From NCBI RefSeq assembly GCF_037102585.1, contig NW_027043829.1, positions 1,860,001 through 1,924,000 on the forward strand: a stretch of DNA of 64,000 nt. The letters run 5' to 3'. The notes beneath the pieces are model-generated. The model was not told the origin of the DNA and did no database searches. It was given only the letters and a program-made list of their open reading frames with translations. This document shows, in pieces, positions 8,958 to 18,533 of this stretch. Position 1 is the stretch's first letter, and every line of letters starts with the position of its first letter. The stretch is from Saccharomycopsis crataegensis (Eukaryota; Ascomycota; Saccharomycetes; Ascoideales; Saccharomycopsidaceae). Made by a program: the position numbers and the translations under genes.

Positions 8958-9432
8958 TTTTTTTTGATTAATATTTTTTGATTACGGAACATTTTGAGAT
9001 TGTCCTTTTTATTATGTTCAATATATTTGGCTTTTCCTCTGTTGTTTTTTTTATCGTGTGTGTTTATTTTTTTGTTTTTCTTTTTGCATTATCTTAGGTC
9101 TCCTATTTTTATCTTTTTTGTTTTTGGATGATCTACAGTTTTTATAAACTTATTGATTCGTTTATTTGATATTATCCACATCTTGATGATGCCGTAGTTT
9201 CATATAGTATAACTTCCTGCATCTTTTTCATGACAGCTGGTAGTGCGTCAGAAATTTGTTGCGGGACTTCGAAGAAAAAGAAAAAAAAAGAGGAAAACTG
9301 AAAAAGTTGAATTTCTGCCACCCAACACTGTCATAGATATCTTGTACCAATTGTATTGTGGTTTGACATCTCAAGCCGGTAACATAAAGAAAGCAGGAAC
9401 GTTCACATCTGGATTAATATAATATATCAGTA
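8958..9432 (+). promoter_or_regulatory. Terminator of the acidic gene and promoter of the SR-like gene
   Basis: These 475 bp hold T-rich 3' sequence just after 8957 and an A-rich tract near 9270-9300, upstream of the SR-like start at 9433. No ORF or specific site can be supported. Confidence 0.4.
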
Positions 9433-10801
9433 ATGAGTTCAGGAAACACGCTTTACATCACTGGTATGTGTTTGAATTGTTATTATTTTCATCTATTCAT
9501 ACGTATCCACGGGTCACTGGAGGTTGCAATAATCGGCGCAAGGGAAATAGAGAATGACTACATTTAATGATTATTTTTCTGTATCTTTTTATTCTCATTG
9601 GAGTTGGTTTTGAGTGGAAAATTCTCTAACTTTAAAGGAATAAGAAAAAAGGGGATAAATTTCTAAGCGAAGGGTAAATGAAATAGAAACTAACAGATTT
9701 GAAATAGGTTTTTCCTCTGTGGTCAAAGCAATCGACTTGGCACCACATTTCGATAAGTAAGTAATGGTTTTCACTTTTACTATTTACTCATTTTTTTTGT
9801 TTTGCTTTTCATATCTTTGATTTTCTATTCGCTTGTTTTTGTTTTTGTTTTTGTTTTCGGAAATACTGTTGTTTCTGACCAATTTGAGGACTGAAAATTT
9901 AATGATGTTACGGGGTTAGGAATATAACATGCTGATATATTTGGAAATTTTATATTTAGTGTGCTACTTGATACCAAAATGAAGCCGATTGGGATCAAGA
10001 TAATGCAAAATCATAGACACCTCCTCTTTCTAGTTTCTTTATTGTTGTTTTTTGTTAAGATATCTATTCTGGATAGTTTCATTATGTCAAACAAGTCATT
10101 ACTAACTTTTTTTTTTATATAGGTACGGGGAAGTACGCCGTGTTGATATCCCACCACTTAAAAGCCCTGATGGTCCCCCATTTGCGTTTGTGGAATACAA
10201 ATCCGCCGAAGATTGTGAAAAGGCCCTCGATGATTTGCTCAAGAATCCGGTCGTTTTACCAGAAGAAGAAAGATACGTTCCACCATCAGGACGTTCTTTC
10301 CTTAGACCTGGGGACGAAAGTGGTGAAGCGGTTGAAGGATCACTTGTGATTCAGATGGCAAGAACCAACCCACGTCCAAGAGGATCCAGACCTCCTTATA
10401 GAAGAGGCGGGTATGGGTACGAAAGAAGAGACGACTATGACAGAAGAGATGATTATGACAGAAGAGGTGGTTACGAAAGAAGAGGTGGTTACAGAGATAG
10501 AGGCTACAGCGATCGTCCTCCAAGAAGAGATGATTATGACAGAAGAGGTGGTTACGAAAGAAGAGGTGGTTACAGAGACAGAGGTTACAGTGATCGTCCT
10601 CCAAGAAGAGATGATTATGAAAGAAGAGGTGGCGACTATGAAAGAAGAGGTGGCGACTATGAAAGAAGAGGTGGTGATTATGACAGAGATGGCGGAAGAG
10701 AAAGACGCGAAGATGGTTACAGATCACCAAGAGGAGATTATGAGAGGGAAAGAAGTCCAGTGAGAGAACAACGCTCTCCAAGAGAAGATTACCAGGAGTA
10801 A
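9433..10801 (+). CDS. SLR1: SR-like RNA-binding protein, RRM plus Arg/Gly/Tyr repeats, two introns
   Basis: Three exons: 9433-9463, 9708-9756 and 10123-10801 (252 residues). Donors are GTATGT (9464) and GTAAGT (9757). Branch sites are ACTAAC near 9689-9694 and TTACTAAC at 10099-10106, each followed by AG. Splicing joins MSSGNTLYITGF to SSVVKAIDLAPHFDKYGEV and then to PFAFVEYKSAEDCEKAL, giving one complete RRM (about residues 1-105) with RNP-2 LYITGF and RNP-1-like PFAFVEY. The C-terminus (about 110-252) is built of RRDDYDRRGGYERRGG-type repeats, probable sites of arginine methylation and phase behaviour. The RRM resembles S. pombe Srp1; the match to Candida Slr1 is from memory and tentative. 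The likely role is mRNA processing or export. The long introns (244 and 366 nt) could allow splicing feedback. Confidence 0.85.
10442..10603 (+). repeat. 81-bp tandem duplication in the RGG region
   Basis: Two consecutive 81 bp copies (10442-10522 and 10523-10603) each encode the same 27 residues, beginning RRDDYDRRGG and ending GYSDRPP. Only a few silent differences separate them, so the duplication is recent. Confidence 0.85.
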
Positions 10802-11526
10802 ACTTTGTTATCTTTTTTATTTTGGAAAAAATGGGTGCTGTGGTGTTTTGTAAAAATATTTAGAAAAGAAACCAATGCTTTCAGTCATATATATATATAT
10901 GTATATATATGTATACTGATTTTTATTTTTTATATTTTATATATTCTTTTCCTTATCTAAGATGTATTTTTATTTTATTTATGAATTATTATTATTATTA
11001 ATATTCCTCATTGTAAGGAAAACCTTGCAAACATTTGTTACCAGAAGAGGGTTGGACATACATACAGCAGTTTCCGTTATTAAGCCACTGACATCAAAAT
11101 GATATTTCTTTTAATATGATATACCAGTTTAAATGTATTTAATAATTCTTCTGTAATTATATGGTATACCTGTTTGCATTCTCATAAAAATGGGATCCTC
11201 TAATGTATATTACATTGTATATTGTATGCGCTACCATGGTTTTCCACAACGGTAATTAAAATGGAAACAATCCACACCCTGTTATAGAAATACGTGATTT
11301 AATTATTGAGTGAAAATTAGAAACATAATAACAAGTTAATATAGCAATAATCAGCTGCCTCTCATACTATACCGAATAATCATATAATGCTCAACTGATG
11401 AGCTTTTTCTTCGATAAACTTTATCTTCCATAACAACGGCAGCTTCTCAAAGGCTACATACAATAATAATAAGAAGAAGAAGAAGAAGAAGAAGAACCAA
11501 TCATAATCCTGTCCCGCATCTTATCG
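10802..11526. other. Gene-poor interval with TA and AAG repeats
   Basis: After the SR-like gene this 725 bp interval contains a TA-rich run near 10889-10915 and an (AAG)8-9 microsatellite at 11471-11496. No ORF or RNA gene can be supported. Confidence 0.5.
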
Positions 11527-11922
11527 ATGGTCAATAATCAACTAAATCACTACACAATTGTGAAGTTATACCTCGATGAGGGCACCTTAAGAAACCAAAA
11601 CTTCAAAAAGAAATTGGAAGATATTTTGAGAAGCCGTATAGGAAAGTATTTCTATTGTTTCGAATAATCTACAAGTTAGGTATTGGTGCGTAGCTTTCCA
11701 GCAACAAAGTAAAATGCTACTGATTTTCAAACTTTTCATTATTGTTTCTTCCGTTTTTGATGAAATTTATTGGATTTATTTCAAAAAATCAACAGTTGGA
11801 ATTCGACGGTAATTGATATAACATCTTCAGTGATTCAGCAATCAATTATAGAATACGTATTGACTTTGATGCCATTCCTAATGTATTGCATTACCATTGA
11901 AAACCAAGAAATAATTATTTAA
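11527..11922 (+). pseudogene. Possible split small gene with a frame break, faintly Pop8-like
   Basis: A 46-codon frame opens at 11527 (MVNNQLNHYTIVKLYLDEG...) and stops at 11667. Moving the frame by one base at the AAA in 11643-11645 gives SISIVSNNLQV, which could splice from a weak donor (GTATTG at 11680, or GTGCGT at 11686) to the CAG at 11793-11795. It would continue in the same phase as WNSTVIDITSSVIQQSIIEY... to a stop at 11922. Order and spacing (strand, basic helix, strand, helix, strand) weakly recall the Pop5/Rpp14/Pop8 subunits of RNase P/MRP. No good branch site is near the acceptor. It may be a gene with a one-base insertion, a sequencing error, or chance. Not securely coding. 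Confidence 0.3.
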
Positions 11923-12012
11923 AGCATGATAACTATCATGTTTCCCACACAAGTTTAACAAAGAGTAATGAATAAGAGAGAGGAAATACTAAAAATCTTC
12001 AAAAGGTGATCA

Positions 12013-12222
12013 ATGCCAATAAATTTGAATGAAAGTCAACAACAGAAAAGAAAAAGCAGAGCTGAGTGGATAATTGATAGAATTACAGTAAAAATAAGAG
12101 AGTTAGGACAATTTTATATAGGTAACTGGTGAATAATAAAGGATTTATTAAGGGGAAAAGGTTATGATGATGCTCGAATTAAAGCCGGGGGGTTTTTTTT
12201 AAAGACAAAATCAATATATTAA
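12013..12222 (+). pseudogene. Degraded short frame with one in-frame TGA
   Basis: A 39-codon frame starting MPINLNESQQQKRKSRAEW reaches a TGA at 12130-12132 and continues in the same frame as IIKDLLRGKGYDDARIKAGG to a TAA at 12220-12222. The composition on both sides of the TGA (basic and helix-like, then KGYDDARIKAGG) is more protein-like than the surroundings. The far end runs through a G6T8 homopolymer. No family is recognised and chance openness cannot be excluded at this length. Confidence 0.22.
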
Positions 12223-12750
12223 TTAATTATATAACTATATATCTCATAAACTACCTAATGTAGTTTGAAAATTAAATTGTTAAGGGAAAACCATTAATGG
12301 TGAAAAACCCTATTATTGTGAAAAAATGTTTTTATGCGTTTTTAAGGTTTTTAATTGTTGTTGTTGTTTTTGTTTTTTTTTTTTGTTTTTTTTTTGTTTT
12401 TCCCCACCTATTTTTTTCTTCTAATGTTCTTCTCCGTTTGAAAGATATTGCTTTCAAGCAAGAAGATCATTGAATCAACGGCCATATGACAATTGAAATG
12501 CTTTTTGGATTTCAATCAGAGGTATTCTAATACTACAGAAGATTGCTCTTCAGATATTTAAATAATTATATATAGAAGCAGAATATCCTACCACTGGTAG
12601 GAGGGGGAGCTGCGATTGAGAGAATGCGATTTCGACTGAACTTGTCTTATCACAAACTCTGATATCATTTAATCCCAAGCTGGAATAAACGACACACAAA
12701 CCATCCAGCCCCCAATCTAACTTGTAATAACTAATTATTATTACTTCATA
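12223..12750. other. AT-rich spacer
   Basis: A 528 bp spacer with T-rich stretches near 12360-12415 and TATA-like ATATATAGAA just before 12580. Nothing codes convincingly here. Confidence 0.4.
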
Positions 12751-12867
12751 ATGTCCCAAGATAACTCTAACTATAACTTATCCGTCACTTCCAATGCGGC
12801 ACCTACGGAGGGTCATACTTCCGCTCCGGTAAACTCTGACAAGAACTTACATGGCATGAATGAATGA
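12751..12867 (+). CDS. Candidate small ORF, 38 residues, polar Ser/Asn/Thr-rich
   Basis: The frame begins MSQDNSNYNLSVTSNAAPTE and ends HGMNE before TGA. Many codons are the C-ending forms favoured in highly expressed yeast genes (TCC, AAC, GTC, GAC), unlike the AT-rich DNA around it. It has no hydrophobic segment. A TSN-x-A-x-TE motif recurs in the small ORF at 52264-52395. Length alone is not significant; codon choice and the shared motif are the support. Function unknown. It could also be an exon of an undetected spliced gene. Confidence 0.4.
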   Translation: MSQDNSNYNLSVTSNAAPTEGHTSAPVNSDKNLHGMNE

Positions 12868-13224
12868 ATGAATTGTATATTAACGAGTCACAGAGGTTCT
12901 AAATAACATGCAAGCCGGGCATTTCAAGCCGGTCTTTCTAATAGATAAGTAAAATACTATAACTTTCTCACAACCTCACACTCCTTGCTTTAAGAATTAA
13001 TCACATCACCGGTAAAAAACTCAACAATGAAGATCATTAAGGAAAAAAGGTGCAATGTGAAAATATGAGATGAAGTCACTAGTGAATTACCCATCACTAG
13101 GAGCTTCATGAACTGAGATGGAGATCTTTGTTGAGGGGTTTGGCACTATATCTCAAATACTAAGTATTTTCAATGTAGTGACCATCAGAATTCTGGGGGG
13201 ATAATAAAAATAAAAATAATAAAA

Positions 13225-13305
13225 ATCAATAAAATCAATAAAATCAATAAAATCAATAAAATAAACCAATTAAACCAAATAAACCTAATAAACCAAATAA
13301 AAAAA
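13225..13305 (+). repeat. 9-bp minisatellite
   Basis: Four copies of ATCAATAAA (13225-13260) are followed by four to five copies of ATAAACCAA and variants (13261-13305). The 9 bp phase is unbroken across the change of unit, so the array has evolved two sub-families. It lies 67 bp before the tRNA. Confidence 0.8.
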
Positions 13306-13371
13306 CATTTGGCCGGGTAACTTGTGAAACATTATCTTTACTATTTAAAGAAGAAAGTGACATTTAACAAT

Positions 13372-13444
13372 GACCTCGTGGCGCAATGGTTACCGCGTCA
13401 AGCTCACTCCTTGAAGATTCTGAGTTCGATCCTCAGCGAGGTCA
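13372..13444 (+). tRNA. tRNA, anticodon CAC (Val) by loop position; unusual loop
   Basis: The acceptor stem pairs GACCTCG with CGAGGTC, followed by discriminator A. The A box is TGGCGCAATGG and the T arm is CTGAG-TTCGATC-CTCAG. The anticodon stem pairs TCAAG with CTTGA around the 7-base loop CTCACTC, placing CAC at 34-36 (valine). T runs at 13452-13461 would end RNA polymerase III transcription. Oddities are U at position 37, where a purine is almost universal, and a C-C mismatch closing the D stem (13-22). There is no intron. The fold is sound; the isotype is less certain, and a decaying or altered tRNA is possible. Confidence 0.8.
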
Positions 13445-13857
13445 TTACTAATTTTCTTTTTACAACTTTTCACAACGCTTTATGTGATGATGATTTAAGA
13501 CATATCTTAGATATGACGAATACATAGCAAACCTTTTTTTTTTTTTTTTTTTTTTTTTCTCAAGGGCCATAATGAGGCGCTTATTGTGAAGATAGGTCAA
13601 ACGAATGATATGATCTTTCAAGAAGTAATTTTTTTCTCTACTCTAAGCTGTTTATAGATAGGTCAGATAGTTCAGATTATTAGAGGTAGCAGGTTATTCC
13701 GAAGTTATAATTCATGCATGTTGGGGTGCATGTACACAATCTGATTGCTGGTTGCTCAGCAATCTATTTTTTTCAATGCAGATATAAAAGGGTTCAAGTA
13801 TGACTCTAAGTACATATATTTCTATCAACGCCCAGAGAACTAGAGAGTCATACAAAA
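13445..13857 (+). promoter_or_regulatory. tRNA terminator and promoter of the DUF4112 gene
   Basis: T runs at 13452-13461 follow the tRNA and a T run of about 26 lies near 13534-13559. A TATAAAAG box at 13783-13790 sits 68 bp before the ATG of the next gene, a typical close TATA element. Confidence 0.55.
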
Positions 13858-14539
13858 ATGTCCCAATTTCTAGTTAAACTCGCAGTGAAAAAGGTAAGTA
13901 CATCCTCTGGTTCCAATGAAAAAAAAAAATGTAGACAGAAAACTCTAACATGTACCCCAGATATTTGATGAAACCAAATTGAATAAATTTGGAACTGAAG
14001 ACCCATATTGCTCGGAAATTATAATTGATTATGCTGGTACTGGTAAGAAAGTCATTAAAAAGGTGAAAAAACAGGCCCCAATAGGAATAAGTTTGCATGA
14101 TGCAAGAATCTATGAAAGAGTCAAACGCAGAGCCTATAGAATGGACTTATTATTCAATTTTTGTGGCTTGAGGATTGGGTTAGCTCATATAATTGGTTTT
14201 GTTCCCGTTATTGGCCCAATATGTTGCATTTTTTTATCACTTATGATCTATAGGTTGTGCCTACAAGTGGAAGGTGGCATACCGATAGATATTCAAATTA
14301 AAATGGTTTTGAACATTGCCATTGATTTTGCAATTGGTATGATTCCAATAATCGGTGATTTTATTGATATGTATTACAAGTCTAATTCTCGGAATTTATT
14401 GTTATTGGAAAAGCATTTGATTAATGTGGGAGAACTAAATAGAAGCGCAACAGAGCCCAGGGAAATTCAGCAGGAAAATGTACAAGTTTATTCAGACAAC
14501 ATTCCAACACATGTCACTACCGGAAGAAAAGAAGAGTGA
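13858..14539 (+). CDS. DUF4112 membrane protein, one intron
   Basis: Exons 13858-13893 and 13961-14539 (204 residues). The 67 nt intron has donor GTAAGT, branch-like CTCTAAC and acceptor CAG. Splicing joins MSQFLVKLAVKK to IFDETKLNKFGTEDPY. The core (about 75-170) has the DUF4112 pattern: two hydrophobic segments each carrying G-x-(V/I)-P-(V/I)-I-G (GFVPVIGP and GMIPIIGDFID), followed by YYKSNSRNLLLLEKHL. The basic N-terminus lacks a signal peptide. The C-terminus is polar. Biochemical function of the family is not known to me; membrane association is likely from the two helices. Confidence 0.82.
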
Positions 14540-14566
14540 TATAAATATCTAATACATATATGTACT

Positions 14567-15454
14567 TCAAACAACTTGTAAAGGATCTTTGTCAGCATAA
14601 CTGATTTCGATTGAGTAGTCGGAGCTCAATTCTTCTTTCAACAACTTGGAAATGGTTTTCAAGTATCCTCTTTCGGTGTTTGAATGGTTACAAACAATGA
14701 CATTGCAACCTCTTTCTTTGAAAGCCAAGATTTCATGATGCGATAGCTCCCCAGTGTAAATCAAATCTGGTAATGTGCTTGGATTGTTCAAATATCTCTT
14801 AAAGAGCTCACCTCCAGATCCTGCACAAATAGCCACAGTCTGAATATCTGAATGGTTTTCCAATGATGGTGTTTGAGCGCTAGCCAATTGAAGATAAGGA
14901 ATGTTCAAGCTACTTTTGATACTAGATACAATATCAAAAATTTTCAATGGTTGGTTCAATTCAACATATCTCCCCATACCATTTTCCTCCATATCAGCAC
15001 CATCGGAAGGATCAATTGGTTTACTGGATTTAATTAGAGATTTATCACCATTCACAATACTTTCGACTAACCAGTCGTTGACACCACCTTTAACAGCATC
15101 GACAGAAGTATGAGGGCAATAGACATTAATGTTATTTTTGATAATTTCAACTAATGATACCTGTTGTGGATCGATTTCCAGACCAATTTGCTTGAGACCT
15201 CTGAATATGAATGGATGGTAAGCAAGGATCAAGTTGACTCTTTTTTGCACCGCTTCTCTGCAGACTGCCCTTGTTAAATCAATAGCCAAAAGGATCTTAA
15301 AAGGTTTTGGTGCTGATGTCAGCTCACTGAAGGTGCTGGCAACGGTGGAATCAACCAATAAGCCCACGTTATCCCATGATCTTTCAGCCAATTCTATAGG
15401 ATAAAGCTTTTGGATAGCGCTCACTGCGGTTTTAAGTGCTGATTTAGACGACAT
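14567..15454 (-). CDS. NIF3: NIF3-like metal-binding protein (DUF34)
   Basis: This 295-residue protein belongs to the widespread NIF3/YbgI (DUF34) family, hexameric proteins with a di-metal site whose exact reaction is unsettled. Hallmarks are the start with ERSWDNVGLLVDS, the first metal motif LAYHPFIFRGLK, a second His in CPHTSVDAVKGGVNDWL, CAGSGGELFKRYL, YTGELSHHEILAF and the C-terminal CNHSNTERGYL with His and Glu ligands. Length matches the yeast protein. Its 3' end lies 27 bp from the convergent DUF4112 gene. Confidence 0.93.
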   Translation of the reverse strand: MSSKSALKTAVSAIQKLYPIELAERSWDNVGLLVDSTVASTFSELTSAPKPFKILLAIDLTRAVCREAVQKRVNLILAYHPFIFRGLKQIGLEIDPQQVSLVEIIKNNINVYCPHTSVDAVKGGVNDWLVESIVNGDKSLIKSSKPIDPSDGADMEENGMGRYVELNQPLKIFDIVSSIKSSLNIPYLQLASAQTPSLENHSDIQTVAICAGSGGELFKRYLNNPSTLPDLIYTGELSHHEILAFKERGCNVIVCNHSNTERGYLKTISKLLKEELSSDYSIEISYADKDPLQVV

Positions 15455-16056
15455 CTTTTGCTATATATGATTTTTCAGACTGATTTGGAACAATTCTTGT
15501 TCGCCCACGCACTTTTTTCTTTATCTTCTTTTTTTTTTTTCTTCCCGCTTTTTCATTGATTTTCGGAGAAGCGCAAGAGAGAATACTATAATAGAAGGCC
15601 AATATATTGTTGTATGATTACATGGAACCACATTGTATTCCCAGATTGTCATAGTAAATGATACAGACTCAATAACTCAGGGGGCATTTATTATTTCTTT
15701 CAGATGGTGATGTGAATCAATGTAAGGCTCATCTCATCTCATCTCATCTCCTCTGGCACATGGCCGGGTGACAAAGGAGTTTTTTTTTTTTTTTTTTTTC
15801 TGCCGCTCCTCTTTCAAAACCTTGTTGAGATAACAAGCTATTTATTGATGTACACTGAGTATCTACATTCCTATTTTCAACTTTAATACATCTGCCCCGG
15901 CCCCACGAGTATATAGACCCGATATATTGTCTTTACTGGCTAGAAATCATATTTGCTTTTTTGGTCCAGCTAGTCTTTTGAGAAAAGGGCTTGTCGACTG
16001 GGGGTCATTGTGCGTATTGCATCATTGATCAATAATTTTTTTATCGAGAGAAAGCA
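15455..16056. promoter_or_regulatory. Divergent promoter, NIF3 / Asn-rich gene
   Basis: 602 bp between divergent starts. A (CTCAT)4 microsatellite lies at 15728-15747 and a T run of about 21 at 15780-15799. No ORF. Confidence 0.5.
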
Positions 16057-18300
16057 ATGAATACAACAACAATGAATGGAGCCATCAGTTTCTTCAATAA
16101 CAGCAATTCAAACATCAATACGAATAGCACTCATCGGAGACCTTTTCTTGATGATTCGTCGATCTCCTTGAAGAGTACCAGAAACCAATTCCCAAGTGCT
16201 AATGCCAATGGAAATAACAATTGTGGTCCCGATGGATTATTTCCTAATAACAATGCCCAGTCAGTGACCACAAATATTTGGGGCAAAGACGATAACAATC
16301 CCCTTGGAAAATATGACTTGAATACCGGAAAATCAAACAACGTTTGGCCTAATGCTAATTCGTTTTTCCCGACAGATAATATAATGACAGGTTCCTCAAT
16401 CACCTCGAGCACAACTTCTAATAATCCAGTGTCATTGGCCAGCAATTCGATGTCCTATAAAATGAACCCACAAGAATCTTTGAAAAATATGACTAGCGAC
16501 AATATCTCCGGAAATAATGTTGCTTCTTCAATCGATGATTTCAATAACAATACTTCAATGGCTATTAGGACAAATAGCACTACAACTCCTCTCTTCACCC
16601 CGTTTGATCCCATGAATTCAAATGTGTCAAATTCCATATCTTCATATCTTGATATCAACACTTCAACCGAACCTGTATCGCTTCGACAAGGCAATACTAT
16701 CACCTACGGATCACATAGCAATAACGAAACCCCACTTACAACTCCGATTCTCAGTTCCAATATGCACTCCAGATTCTTTCCATCACCAACTAGTGAAAGG
16801 ATTAGATACAACTATAACACAACAAATAATACTCCATTGATCAATAATGGTAACAATCTTGGAAGCTTCAATATATCGGAACCAATCACCCATTTAAATT
16901 TAGCTTCGAGTCTAAATACTCCTTCAGAACACAAAAACTCCATTCCAGAGAACTTCTTTTTTGATTCAAGTTTCTCGAATTCCTTGAAGCGAGGAAATGG
17001 GATGGTCAACAGCAGTAACACTATGAGTGGAAGTATTAACCAAAGTATATTCAACGGCGGATCAAACTTAAATAATAATCCAAAACCTTCGAGTAGTATA
17101 TTGGATACTTTAAAGAACAAATCCGTTGATTCATTTGAGATGCTGTTTAGAAATAATGAAAATATGCTACCTAATTTTGTTCACGAAGAATTAGAGGGAG
17201 ATGATTCATTTTTAAATCCTAGGGGTAATATCTTTAATGATAGCACCAATCTCAATACCAATAACCAAATCAACTCACAGCATTTGCAGCCTTCAAATCT
17301 CCCCTTAAAACCCTTTGGAATATCAAGCTCAAACGGTAGATTGGAAAATGAAATTAACATCAATAATAATTATAATGTTTATCAAAATGATTATTATAGT
17401 GCTTCGAGCTCTCCAATTACGGAGAGAATGAAATCAAATTTTTTTCAAAACTCATTTATTCCTATGGATGACCAACATCATAAAACACAGGAAATAATAC
17501 CAAATTCACGCTTCAAGGACCAGAATAAAAACCTCGATATATTAATCACCCACTCAAATAACATAGAATCACAAATCGAAAATATTGATAGACAACGCAG
17601 GGAAGTCCTCAAGAAAAATAACGATGATGAAAATGATATTCTTGTCTCATTGACTGGATTCAATTTAAATGGCGAAGACAGACAGCCGAAAGCAGAAAAG
17701 ATATCCTCTCAACCAGATATCTTATTCAATACAACAACTGAGAACGATACGATATATCCCGAAGGTTTCTCATCTACATTTTATAAGAGAGCAAAAAATA
17801 ATTTCATGTTTGTTCGTGAAATACAGGCGAAATCAACAATTATAAAGTTCAGATCGTCCTCTTTAATAGAGTTCAGAGTTAGCTTACCAACAATCCCATT
17901 GTTTGAAAAAGAAGAGACATTTGCCAACGAGCCAACTGTTTATACTTCTGTACCAACATCTGATCTGAAGTCTCCCGACACATCAACCATGGTTACCCCA
18001 ACAAATGAACCACCAGATAATAATAACAGCAACAAAAAGAAAAAATATAAATCGTACGCAGTTCAGATTAATTTGAATGAGCTTGAAGGAAAAATTGGCG
18101 GGTTGAGAGTTTCCAAACAACAAGCATTACAACAGCTGCAAAAGGAGGGATCATCGCAATCCCCTTCCTCCTCTTCAGGCTTCAACAAAAAACCAAATGG
18201 TAAACGTGGCTTATCTTATAAAAAAAGAAGTAGCAATACTTATTATTATAAGAAAGGATATAGCAATAATATTAGTCCAATTAAACAGAAGGCGAGTTAA
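16057..18300 (+). CDS. Asn/Ser-rich low-complexity protein of unknown function
   Basis: This 747-residue protein begins MNTTTMNGAISFFNNSNS, with a second ATG five codons in. Residues about 1-490 are prion-like, dominated by Asn, Ser and Thr, with scattered S/T-P sites. The most structured part is about 565-615 (YPEGFSSTFYKRAKNNFMFVREI...FRSSSLIEFRVSLP), followed by a basic segment with VQINLNELEGKIGGLRVSK and a very basic tail (about 700-747, KKRSSNTYYYKKGYSNN). It is probably a nuclear or RNA-associated regulator by composition only. I do not recognise an orthologue. The open frame is far too long to be chance. Confidence 0.7.
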   Translation: MNTTTMNGAISFFNNSNSNINTNSTHRRPFLDDSSISLKSTRNQFPSANANGNNNCGPDGLFPNNNAQSVTTNIWGKDDNNPLGKYDLNTGKSNNVWPNANSFFPTDNIMTGSSITSSTTSNNPVSLASNSMSYKMNPQESLKNMTSDNISGNNVASSIDDFNNNTSMAIRTNSTTTPLFTPFDPMNSNVSNSISSYLDINTSTEPVSLRQGNTITYGSHSNNETPLTTPILSSNMHSRFFPSPTSERIRYNYNTTNNTPLINNGNNLGSFNISEPITHLNLASSLNTPSEHKNSIPENFFFDSSFSNSLKRGNGMVNSSNTMSGSINQSIFNGGSNLNNNPKPSSSILDTLKNKSVDSFEMLFRNNENMLPNFVHEELEGDDSFLNPRGNIFNDSTNLNTNNQINSQHLQPSNLPLKPFGISSSNGRLENEININNNYNVYQNDYYSASSSPITERMKSNFFQNSFIPMDDQHHKTQEIIPNSRFKDQNKNLDILITHSNNIESQIENIDRQRREVLKKNNDDENDILVSLTGFNLNGEDRQPKAEKISSQPDILFNTTTENDTIYPEGFSSTFYKRAKNNFMFVREIQAKSTIIKFRSSSLIEFRVSLPTIPLFEKEETFANEPTVYTSVPTSDLKSPDTSTMVTPTNEPPDNNNSNKKKKYKSYAVQINLNELEGKIGGLRVSKQQALQQLQKEGSSQSPSSSSGFNKKPNGKRGLSYKKRSSNTYYYKKGYSNNISPIKQKAS

Positions 18301-18533
18301 GATTTTCCAGCTGAAATTTTCACATTCTATAACGATAGAATATAGCAGAACTTTTATGTGGTATATAAATATATAAGTATATTAGTATATTAGTATATAA
18401 TATTTAGCTAGTGGATGAATTTATAATGATTAATGATTTTTTCTAAGAGAAAGTATGGATCCATCTAGGGCACCGGAAAATTCATATTCTCACATGACTT
18501 CCGGGAGACGCTCGAATAGTCAGAAAAAAAAAA

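Noticed and set aside
9757-10122. Box C/D snoRNA inside intron 2 of the SR-like gene
   Set aside because: ATGATGT and CTGA elements occur but are badly spaced and lack terminal pairing.
12550-12759. 69-codon minus-strand frame
   Set aside because: Poor codon choice, no homology, and it overlaps the start of a better small ORF on the other strand.
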